From: Limnoglobus sp043780595
Lineage (GTDB): Bacteria; Planctomycetota; Planctomycetia; Gemmatales; Gemmataceae
Assembly: GCA_043780595.1 (NCBI GenBank)
Contig: JAYWCL010000259.1
Span: forward strand, 1 to 30,687
Direction: 5' to 3'
Length of the DNA stretch: 30,687 nt
The notes under the pieces were generated by a model. The model saw nothing but the letters and a program-made list of their open reading frames with translations, ran no database searches and was not told where the DNA came from. The position numbers and the translations under genes were made by a program. The number at the start of each line of letters is the position of its first letter. The first letter of the stretch is position 1. This document shows positions 8,823 through 15,660 of this stretch, one piece after another.

Positions 8823-9119
8823 CCCTGATCGAATTCCACCCGGACGCGGCCCAAGAGGCAAATGACGCGGTGGATTACTACGACCGGCTACGAGCGGGCT
8901 TAGGAGATGACTTCCGTGCGGCACTGGACGCAGCGCATCTCGCGGATGCAGCAAAACCCAAAGATGTATGGCGTGGAATTGGGCACGATCCGACTCATCC
9001 CGCTTCATCGATTTCCCTACTCCGTTTACTTCGAGGAATTTGCAGACCGAATCTGGGTCGCCGCAGTCAGTCACCAAAGCCGTAGGCCCGGTTATTGGTC
9101 GAGTCGCCGACCGAACTGA
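8819..9119 (+). pseudogene. RelE/ParE-family toxin, frameshifted
   Basis: Two overlapping reading frames together make one full ParE/RelE-like toxin of about 100 residues. The first frame, from a TTG at 8819 with GGAGG at 8806-8810, gives the N-terminal half: FHPDAAQEANDAVDYYDRL and GLGDDFRAAL. From about 8930 homology continues in the +1 frame: ISRMQQNPKMYGVE, IRLIPLHRFPYSVYFEE, RIWVAAVSHQSRRPGYW, ending at 9119. Strand order and the RFPYxVYF and HQSRRPGYW motifs match the family, which inhibits gyrase (ParE) or cleaves mRNA (RelE). As read, the gene is broken by a one-base shift near 8930-8940. A sequencing error or programmed frameshift is possible, but the decayed neighbouring fragment at 9126 favours real decay. 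Confidence 0.8.
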
Positions 9120-9125
9120 ACTTTT

Positions 9126-9248
9126 GCGAAGCGAACTTCGACAAAACGACCGCGAAGTTCGGCATCGAAGACTTTGAAGACAAAACACCGGCAACCTGTG
9201 GTTTACATCGCCGAGAACGGCGCAATCGCGGTTCTGGCGAAGAAGTGA
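9126..9248 (+). pseudogene. Decayed duplicate of the 3' end of the repeat-protein gene
   Basis: These 123 bases align with 8411-8532, the last ~40 codons of the five-repeat secreted protein, over their whole length including the stop codon position. Differences are scattered substitutions, one missing A in the AAAAA run, and two extra bases in the CTCGTCTAC segment, which breaks the frame after the Glu-Asp-Lys codons. There is no start codon or upstream part. It is therefore a remnant, separated from its parent by the antitoxin/toxin pair. Confidence 0.85.
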
Positions 9249-9279
9249 GATCGAAGCATCACTGAATTGAGGTAACATC

Positions 9280-10038
9280 GTGGCGAAGAAAACGACCCAC
9301 TCCACGCCGAGTCTATTCGATCGGGAGGAACCGGTCGAGGAAGTGATCGTCGCGCTGCCACCCGAATTCCCTATTTCGTGGGCCGCACCACTGACAGCGG
9401 AATTCGGGCAGCCATACTTCGCGAAGCTACAAGAGTTTGTGACAGCGGAGCGTCAGTCGAGCCAGATTTTCCCAGCGGAAACCGATGTGTTTAACGCCTT
9501 CCGCTTCGCGCCGTTGGACGACGTGAAAGTCGTGCTGCTCGGGCAAGACCCCTACCCGACGCCCGGCCACGCGCACGGGTTGTGTTTCTCGGTGCGGCCC
9601 GGAGTGGCAATACCGGCCTCACTACGCAATATCTATCAGGAACGCCAATCGGACCTCGGCATCCCACCCGCGAAACACGGCTACCTCGCATCGTGGGCGA
9701 CGCAAGGAATCTTAATGTTGAACGCGGTTCTCACGGTTCGCGCGGGCACTCCCAATTCGCACGCGAATAAGGGCTGGGAGAAATTCACCGATGCCACACT
9801 CAAGGCCGCGAACGCAAAAACGACGCCCGTGGTGTTCGTGTTGTGGGGCGGATATGCCCAGAAGAAACGGCCCCTAATCGATGAATCCCGACACGCCGTG
9901 ATCGCGTCGGCACACCCCTCGCCACTGTCGGCGAGCGCGGGCTTTTTTGGCAGTAAGCCATTCTCGAAAATTAACGCACTCTTAACTGACAAAGGCCTGT
10001 CACCCATCGACTGGATGCTACCGGAAAAGGTCGCGTAA
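9280..10038 (+). CDS. ung: Uracil-DNA glycosylase, family 1
   Basis: The 252-residue protein removes uracil from DNA as the first step of base excision repair in the cytoplasm. The water-activating loop is GQDPYPTPGHAHGLCFSV with catalytic Asp90; the motif has Pro-Thr where the E. coli enzyme has His-Gly, a variant also found in other bacteria. ILMLNAVLTV matches the uracil-recognition strand, and HPSPLSA at 212-218 is the DNA-intercalating loop with its conserved His. The N-terminal ~25 residues are an unconserved extension. The start is GTG at 9280, with GAGGT 5 bases upstream. It ends directly against the stop codon of the convergent histidine kinase with no spacer. Confidence 0.96.
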   Translation: MAKKTTHSTPSLFDREEPVEEVIVALPPEFPISWAAPLTAEFGQPYFAKLQEFVTAERQSSQIFPAETDVFNAFRFAPLDDVKVVLLGQDPYPTPGHAHGLCFSVRPGVAIPASLRNIYQERQSDLGIPPAKHGYLASWATQGILMLNAVLTVRAGTPNSHANKGWEKFTDATLKAANAKTTPVVFVLWGGYAQKKRPLIDESRHAVIASAHPSPLSASAGFFGSKPFSKINALLTDKGLSPIDWMLPEKVA

Positions 10039-11730
10039 TCACTTTGCGGGCATAGGGAACTCGACGCGGAAGCTCGCGCCTTTCAGCGGTTCGGATTCGA
10101 TTTCGAGCGTCGCATGGTGGTGTTCGAGCACCACGGCCACGAACGACAACCCCAGGCCCATACCGGCACTATAGCCTTCGTACAAAGCGTTATCGCGCTT
10201 CGTGGTGAAGTGCGTTCGCAGGCAGTTGGCCTTCACAGCTTCGGTCATTCCGATACCGTTGTCGGTCACTTCGAGAACCGCGTTCCCCGTCGTTCGCCGC
10301 GTACTGAGCGTGATTTCGCCCTTCCACGATGCGGCCTCAATCAATCGCTGTTTGCGGATGATCGGGTCGATCGCGTTTTCCTTGCGGGCGATTTCGCGAA
10401 GGTGATTCCGCATCTCGAACGTCGCATCGCGGGCGTTGAAGATCAGGTTTTCGATCGCCTGTTGCAGGTGCGACAAGTCGCCGTCGATTTCGAGCGAGCC
10501 GGGTTCGATGTCTGCGACGATGCGGACTTTCCACTTGTCCCACGCCATTTCGGACCACGTTTGCACCGTCGCGAGGATCAGCGGGTTGAGGTCGATTCGT
10601 GCGACTTCGGCGTTGCCGGGGTTGCGGCTCACGGTGCGTAGAATCTGCTGAAGTCGCTCGGTCACGGTGCCGAGCGTCGAGCGGACTTCGTGCAACATGC
10701 CTTCTTGCTCGCCGGACAATCCGTTGGCATCGATGCACCGCACGAGGAGATCGTTCGGGCGCACGAGTAGGTTCTTGATGTTGTGCGCGTAACTGCCCGC
10801 CATGATGCCGATGCTGGCGTAAAGTTGCGATTTCATTTCGAGTGCGGCCTTCTCCGCCTCGGCCGTACGACGCGACAAATCGGCGGTTTCCAGCTGCTGC
10901 TGAAGCAATTTTCCCTTCAGTTCGCGTCGCGCTTTCTCGGCTTCATCCTGCTTCCAGAGCGATTGCAGTAGCTCCAGCTCGCGGTGTTCTTTCTCGGCTA
11001 CTGCCGTGAGTCGTGCGACTTCGCGGTGCCGTTCGCGCATTAAAAATCGATAGACGAACAACGTGGCCAGTGCCGTGGCCGTCAGGAGCAATGCCCCCGC
11101 AACGAACGATTCGCGGCGGCTGTCTTCGTACTGTTGTTGCAATTTGTTGAAGGCATGAACGCGGTACTCGCAACGGATGATTGCGCGCCGATCGTCTTTG
11201 CCGAGCGGCTCGTATTCGAGCAGGCGGATCTGCCCTTCCTTCTGCCGGGCGGGTCGCGGCACGGTTGACACCCATTCGATCGAATCGCCATCGGTCGGCT
11301 TGCGATTCGCTGCTGCGAGGTCGATCTGAATGCGATAGATTTCCGGAAACAACGGCAACTGGTTGACGTACGCGCGGGTCGGCTCGGCGAGCGACCGCAT
11401 GTGCTCGGCGATCTCGGTACGCTTAATTTCCAGCCGTTTCGGGTCCGATGTACCAGATGGGTCGTCGTCGCGGAGGCGGACGTACTCCTTCACCAACTCG
11501 GGCAACGTCTTGCGAAAGTTCCGTGCTTCGTCGAGCCATTCGCGGATCGCGGCACGGTCGGCGTTCTCGGACCAGTTCGCCCGCGCCATCAGAACCATCG
11601 CCAGCCAGACGACGAGAATGCCCCAAAGAATCACGACGGGCGCGAGGCCGCCGACGTATTTCCAGACGGCACGGCGCGCAGGAATCGCGATGGCTTGGAC
11701 GGTCGTTTCGGAGAGCGGGGAGCGGTTCAT
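10039..11730 (-). CDS. Membrane-bound sensor histidine kinase
   Basis: The 563-residue kinase has two transmembrane helices (about 27-48 and 207-230) enclosing a ~160-residue periplasmic domain with no recognised fold. A long coiled coil (about 230-300) follows, then the kinase core: H box GSYAHNIKNLL with phosphoacceptor His316, N box AIENLIFNARDA near 425-436, G1 DNGIGM at 490-495, an F-box-like THFTTK, and G2 GMGLGLSFV at 523-531. The H box departs from the usual SHELRTPL and resembles atypical HisKA classes. The ATG at 11730 overlaps the upstream gene's TGA (ATGA) and has GGAGG 8 bases before it. An upstream in-frame start would add 29 residues inside the previous gene and is unlikely. 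No response regulator gene is adjacent, so its phosphorylation partner is unknown. Confidence 0.93.
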   Translation of the reverse strand: MNRSPLSETTVQAIAIPARRAVWKYVGGLAPVVILWGILVVWLAMVLMARANWSENADRAAIREWLDEARNFRKTLPELVKEYVRLRDDDPSGTSDPKRLEIKRTEIAEHMRSLAEPTRAYVNQLPLFPEIYRIQIDLAAANRKPTDGDSIEWVSTVPRPARQKEGQIRLLEYEPLGKDDRRAIIRCEYRVHAFNKLQQQYEDSRRESFVAGALLLTATALATLFVYRFLMRERHREVARLTAVAEKEHRELELLQSLWKQDEAEKARRELKGKLLQQQLETADLSRRTAEAEKAALEMKSQLYASIGIMAGSYAHNIKNLLVRPNDLLVRCIDANGLSGEQEGMLHEVRSTLGTVTERLQQILRTVSRNPGNAEVARIDLNPLILATVQTWSEMAWDKWKVRIVADIEPGSLEIDGDLSHLQQAIENLIFNARDATFEMRNHLREIARKENAIDPIIRKQRLIEAASWKGEITLSTRRTTGNAVLEVTDNGIGMTEAVKANCLRTHFTTKRDNALYEGYSAGMGLGLSFVAVVLEHHHATLEIESEPLKGASFRVEFPMPAK

Positions 11731-13334
11731 CCGTTGGCCCTCCCGATCGGGCGACGGGTTTGATCGAGTAGCCACGCCCGTACGAGTTGCCATTCGCCGC
11801 CGCGCGTTTTCCGCCACACTTCGACGCGGGCTTCCGGCATTCCGATACCGATTTCATCGGCTTCGATCAGCGGTTTCAGCAGCATGACATACTCACCCGT
11901 CCCGCCCCGGCGATTGCCACTGGCATCGAAGAACCCGCTCGCCGGATCGCGGAAGCGGCTGGCAATTTCATCGGCACTCGTACCCAGCGTATCGCCAGGA
12001 TTTGCGAATGCCGCTTCGGTGAGCGTGCGAACGATTTCCGCGAAGTGCAACACATCGTCGGTACTACTCGGCGGCGTCAACGCGGCGGCGGCAGGTATCG
12101 CGCGTGCGGGGTTCGCTTCGTCCCAAGCAATCGGGTTATTGTGCGTGAACAACACGAGCGGGATCGGCATCCCGCGAATCGGCCAGGCGAATTCGCCATC
12201 GCGGAGGATCGTATTCACGCCCATGCCGTCGCCGTTGATCGCGACGAGTTCGCGACCGATCGTCGGCGACGAGGCCGCGAGTACCCGCAAGAAGCGTCGC
12301 GCGGGCGACGGTACCGTCGGCACGATTAACAGCGAGCGTTGCGGCGGCAGGCGACGGATTTCCTTAATCATCGAATCGGCAGCTTCCTCCTCGGCGCGGT
12401 TCGGCGTGTAAAACCCACCGACGCTGAACGGCACCTGCCAGCCGGAAATGGACGCCGTCACCGGGGGCCATGCGGGCGGGCGGTACGCTTGCAGCACCCT
12501 CGGTAACGCATCGCGACACTGGCCGATGAGGTCGCTCGAATACGGGTCGTCGTCCCAATCGACGTAGCAGATATTCGGCTTGTGCTGTAGGGCATACGTG
12601 GAAAGTAACCCCGAGCCGACGGCTTGCATCGCGACACCGGCGAACGACTGCGGACGCAGATTCGGCGATTGCCACACGAAATCCAGCATCGCCTCCGCCA
12701 TCTGCCGATTGTTGAAGCAAAAGCGGAACGAGCGATTCGGATAAATCTGCAATAAGTCCGAATCGTCGCCGTCGCCATCGTCGCGATTGCCCGTCTCACC
12801 TGCCCCCGAATGGACCTTCTCCGCCGTGGCATTTGTAATCAGAAATAGTGGCCGGTCGCCGTGCCATTCGGTCTGGCGGGCGAGCGCCCATGCCATATCG
12901 CGGGCACGATCGCTCGAACCGCCGCCGACGATCGCCAACGGCGCAGGGTCGCGTTGGGCGAGGAGTTTCATCCAGAACACGGAGCGATGATCGCTGCTGA
13001 GTTTGTACCAGCGAATCCGCAACTTTCCGGCTCGCCCTTCCATGCCAATCACGACCTCGGGCACGGCCGTCGTCTGGTCCAAGAATGCCGCCGAGTCGTC
13101 GACCGTCATACCGGGTAACAACAGGCTCGCACGGTGAACGCCCGACACGAATCGTTCCCAGTTCGCGCCGCTCGTCGTGGTGTTGAACCAGGCGATTTCT
13201 CGATCGCCCGGCGGGATCGACATCGGCGCAGCATACAGCGTCGGCGACAGCCCCGGCACGCGCACGCCGTACGCCAACAGCGCGACGGGTAAGCAGACGA
13301 CGGCAATCAGTAGCGGCCAGCGCAGGCGTTTCAT
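11727..13334 (-). CDS. Periplasmic-binding-protein-like membrane-anchored protein
   Basis: The 535-residue product starts with a basic stretch and one hydrophobic helix (WPLLIAVVCLPVALLAYGV), acting as signal peptide or anchor. The body has the feel of a type 1 periplasmic binding fold, as in branched-chain amino acid receptors: PLAIVGGGSSDRARDMAWAL, LFLITNATAEKV, then YPNRSFRFCFNNRQMAEAML, and a second lobe with NICYVDWDDDPYSSDL. An acidic low-complexity insert (GNRDDGDGDDSD) sits between the lobes. The last ~120 residues are unassigned. Its stop overlaps the start of the histidine kinase gene, so a ligand-binding partner for that kinase is the natural reading. An alternative TTG at 13364 adds ten residues before the ATG at 13334; the ATG places the signal sequence correctly. 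Fold assignment is inference from motif pattern. Confidence 0.72.
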   Translation of the reverse strand: MKRLRWPLLIAVVCLPVALLAYGVRVPGLSPTLYAAPMSIPPGDREIAWFNTTTSGANWERFVSGVHRASLLLPGMTVDDSAAFLDQTTAVPEVVIGMEGRAGKLRIRWYKLSSDHRSVFWMKLLAQRDPAPLAIVGGGSSDRARDMAWALARQTEWHGDRPLFLITNATAEKVHSGAGETGNRDDGDGDDSDLLQIYPNRSFRFCFNNRQMAEAMLDFVWQSPNLRPQSFAGVAMQAVGSGLLSTYALQHKPNICYVDWDDDPYSSDLIGQCRDALPRVLQAYRPPAWPPVTASISGWQVPFSVGGFYTPNRAEEEAADSMIKEIRRLPPQRSLLIVPTVPSPARRFLRVLAASSPTIGRELVAINGDGMGVNTILRDGEFAWPIRGMPIPLVLFTHNNPIAWDEANPARAIPAAAALTPPSSTDDVLHFAEIVRTLTEAAFANPGDTLGTSADEIASRFRDPASGFFDASGNRRGGTGEYVMLLKPLIEADEIGIGMPEARVEVWRKTRGGEWQLVRAWLLDQTRRPIGRANG

Positions 13335-13498
13335 GATTTGGCTCTGGGACCAAAACCGGTGCAATTGAGGTAGCAGTTATACTTGGCACGGTCGAAAATG
13401 ACACATCCGCCCTACGCGGTCGCGTTCCGCAGGCAATGGGAAGCGTCGGCGGGAAACTGCCATTTTCAGTACAATTCTCCTACCTACCCGGAGCCGAA

Positions 13499-13852
13499 AT
13501 GGGACCGCTGCTTGCCTCGGACGAATCGCCCGACCCTCATAGTCGACGCGCACAGTTCCGCACGGCGTGGCCGTGGGTGCTGTGCGTGGTCGGCCTCAAC
13601 CTTTACGGCGAACTCCTCGCCTCGATCGGCGAGTCGGACCCCGCGTTTACGGCCACGTCGCCCGCGACCTATGCCGTGACATTCCGCGGCCACAAAGTGA
13701 ACGAACGTACGCGGCTCGAAGAATGGGCGTACCCGCTTGTATTAGGTCAGCCACTGCCATCGCTGCCGATCTGGTTGGCCGACGATCTGCACGTCATACT
13801 CGATTTAGAATCGGCGTACGAAGACACTTGCAAGGCGCTACGCATTCGCTGA
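13499..13852 (+). CDS. Small protein of unknown function, C-terminus DUF4058-like
   Basis: An ATG at 13499 with GGAG five bases upstream opens a frame of 117 codons. The protein has a fairly hydrophobic stretch (AWPWVLCVVGLNLYGELL), a central charged part, and a C-terminus reading LPSLPIWLADDLHVILDLES and YEDTCKALRI. That C-terminal pattern recalls the end of DUF4058 family proteins of planctomycetes and cyanobacteria, but the large N-terminal part of that family is absent, so this may be a remnant or a separate short family. An earlier in-frame ATG at 13436 lacks a ribosome binding site. Function unknown. Confidence 0.55.
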   Translation: MGPLLASDESPDPHSRRAQFRTAWPWVLCVVGLNLYGELLASIGESDPAFTATSPATYAVTFRGHKVNERTRLEEWAYPLVLGQPLPSLPIWLADDLHVILDLESAYEDTCKALRIR

Positions 13853-13857
13853 ATGGA

Positions 13858-14838
13858 CTATGGCTTCAGCCAGCGGTCGATAAATTCGTATGCGGCTTTT
13901 CGCTCTGGCTCTGGCCATTCGTGGCCCGCATTGGGGTACACCGCCTTCAGCTTTTCTGGCACGCCGAGTGACTGGTAGATCGGCTCCAACTTCGCGATCA
14001 CGTCTTTCACGCCGGAAACTTCAAAGTTGGAATCGTGCATCGGCGACATCGCGAAGACCGCGCGCGGCGCGATCGCCGAAACGACATCGTCGAAGTCGAA
14101 TGGCATCTTTTTCGGGTCGTTGCCGAACTCCGAAGCGATCCTCGGCATGTAGCGATCGCTCGTCCAGCCCTTCAGGTTGCCGCCGTAGTATTTGTGGAAA
14201 CTGTTGAAGCCGCAACTCGAAACGACGACCTTCAAGCGTTCGTCGAACGCCGCCGTGAACAGGCTGTTATGCCCGCCGAGCGAGTGGCCGATCACCGCGA
14301 TGCGTTCGCCGTCAACCTCGGGTAACGACTGCAACAGATCGACCGCCCGCATGTTGTTCCAGATCGCTTTCATCGTTCCCGACTGGTACAAACCGGCTTT
14401 GAATGCGGCCTGGAAATCGTATTTGTACTCGCCGAAACTCGGGTAATCGGGTGCGAGGCAGACGTAGCCGCGAATCGCGAGGTGTAGCGCTTGCTGCTTC
14501 GATTCCTGCTTGCCGAGGCCGACGGGTTCATCTTTGCCGATGTCGATCGTTTGGTGCAAACAGAGTGCTGCGGGTCGTTTGCCGGTCATTTTCGGGATCA
14601 GCAACCACGCCGGAACGCGGTCGCCTTTCTCGGTGGCGAACGTCACTTTCTTGCGCGTGCCCCAGTCGAAGGTTTCCTCGGAGACGATCTTCACATCGAG
14701 GGGCACTTTGCGATCCGCGCCGGGCAACGGTCCCATCGCGCGTTCCATTTTCCGAAGCAGCGCCGCACGATCTGGTGGGGCCGCCACCGCGACGGCCACG
14801 CCGATGAAGCTAACCATCATCGCCAAAACGTACCGCAT
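13858..14838 (-). CDS. Secreted alpha/beta hydrolase (dienelactone hydrolase/acetyl xylan esterase-like)
   Basis: The 326-residue protein begins with a signal peptide (RYVLAMMVSFIGVAVAVAA). The hydrolase core shows the nucleophile elbow IGHSLGGH with Ser186, a likely acid in AMSPMHDS near Asp269, and the catalytic His in NAGHEWP at 306. Upstream, PAWLLIPK and AALCLHQT form the strand and oxyanion region. This arrangement is that of secreted esterases and peptidases of the DLH/AXE group that planctomycetes carry in large numbers; the substrate cannot be told from sequence. The ATG at 14838 with GAGGAG just upstream is chosen over a TTG at 14871 that would put charged residues in front of the signal peptide. 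Confidence 0.88.
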   Translation of the reverse strand: MRYVLAMMVSFIGVAVAVAAPPDRAALLRKMERAMGPLPGADRKVPLDVKIVSEETFDWGTRKKVTFATEKGDRVPAWLLIPKMTGKRPAALCLHQTIDIGKDEPVGLGKQESKQQALHLAIRGYVCLAPDYPSFGEYKYDFQAAFKAGLYQSGTMKAIWNNMRAVDLLQSLPEVDGERIAVIGHSLGGHNSLFTAAFDERLKVVVSSCGFNSFHKYYGGNLKGWTSDRYMPRIASEFGNDPKKMPFDFDDVVSAIAPRAVFAMSPMHDSNFEVSGVKDVIAKLEPIYQSLGVPEKLKAVYPNAGHEWPEPERKAAYEFIDRWLKP

Positions 14839-14912
14839 AGTCGTCTCCTCGCGCATTCGCTTTTCGTACAATGCTACCGTCCAGGTTGGCGGTCGAACTC
14901 ACTGAGATTACC

Positions 14913-15371
14913 ATGCGGCGAACGGTCCTGAAATCGAAAATTCATCGCGCGATCGTAACCGAGACGAACATCCATTACGAGGGGAGCCTCAGCATCGACG
15001 CGGACTTGCTCGATGCGGCGGACATCCTGCCATTCGAGCAAATTCACGTGTGGGATGTGACGAACGGCAGCCGCCTCATCACGTACGCGATCCTCGGCGA
15101 GCGCGGCACCGGTATTATTCAGGTCAACGGCGGCGGCACGCACCACATCAAGAAGGGCGATGTCGTCATCATCGCCACCTTCACCGATTTGAAGAGCCGC
15201 GACGCGAAGAAGCACAAACCGCGCGTGATCTTCGTGGATCGCGAAAATCGCGTCAAGGAAGCCGACGACCGAGACAACGACGTCGATTCCACGGAGGATT
15301 TACCCGCCGCACCGCCCGTCGAACCGGTCGCCAAACCGCGCCGTACGACGAAGCGAAAACCGAGCGCGTGA
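14913..15371 (+). CDS. panD: Aspartate 1-decarboxylase with C-terminal extension
   Basis: PanD converts L-aspartate to beta-alanine for pantothenate and coenzyme A synthesis in the cytoplasm. The enzyme cleaves itself between Gly24 and Ser25 to create a pyruvoyl group; here YEGSLSID places that Gly-Ser exactly at 24-25. Lys9, Tyr22 and the TNGSRLITYAI segment are also conserved. The family is usually close to 126 residues. This protein has 152, the last ~40 being a charged Asp/Pro/Lys tail (ending RRTTKRKPSA) of low complexity. The start ATG at 14913 is set by homology; the ribosome binding site is weak. No other pan gene is nearby. Confidence 0.96.
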   Translation: MRRTVLKSKIHRAIVTETNIHYEGSLSIDADLLDAADILPFEQIHVWDVTNGSRLITYAILGERGTGIIQVNGGGTHHIKKGDVVIIATFTDLKSRDAKKHKPRVIFVDRENRVKEADDRDNDVDSTEDLPAAPPVEPVAKPRRTTKRKPSA

Positions 15372-15660
15372 CGAAGCGTACCCGGAGTCGTCTTCATTGA
15401 TTCCACCCACTTTCCACCCACCCATCCCTGGACTCACGCCCGATTTCGGAATCAACCTAACACACCAACGACTTACGTCCGATTTCGACGAACGCGATCC
15501 ACGCTGGAACCAAAGTTTCGGCCTCTTCGGTCGTGACTGACCCGTCTTCAAAACGCGACAATCGCAAACGATAATCGGTCGAGCGTCGTCTATAATTTGA
15601 CTATCGCGATAGTATGTGGGTGCCCAAGTCACCCTGCTTGCCACACCTCCGAGATTCCCG
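15372..15660. promoter_or_regulatory. Upstream region of the giant repeat protein, with palindrome and -10-like box
   Basis: This 289-base gap contains no convincing gene. Near its end TATAAT occurs at 15591-15596 and a perfect 14-bp palindrome, ACTATCGCGATAGT, at 15600-15613, about 50 bases before the next start codon. There is no good -35 at the right spacing. The palindrome could be an operator at the transcription start of the downstream gene; this is inference. Confidence 0.4.

Noticed and set aside
9582..9770. Small frames inside the uracil-DNA glycosylase gene
   Set aside because: They overlap the conserved catalytic region in other frames and have no start signals.
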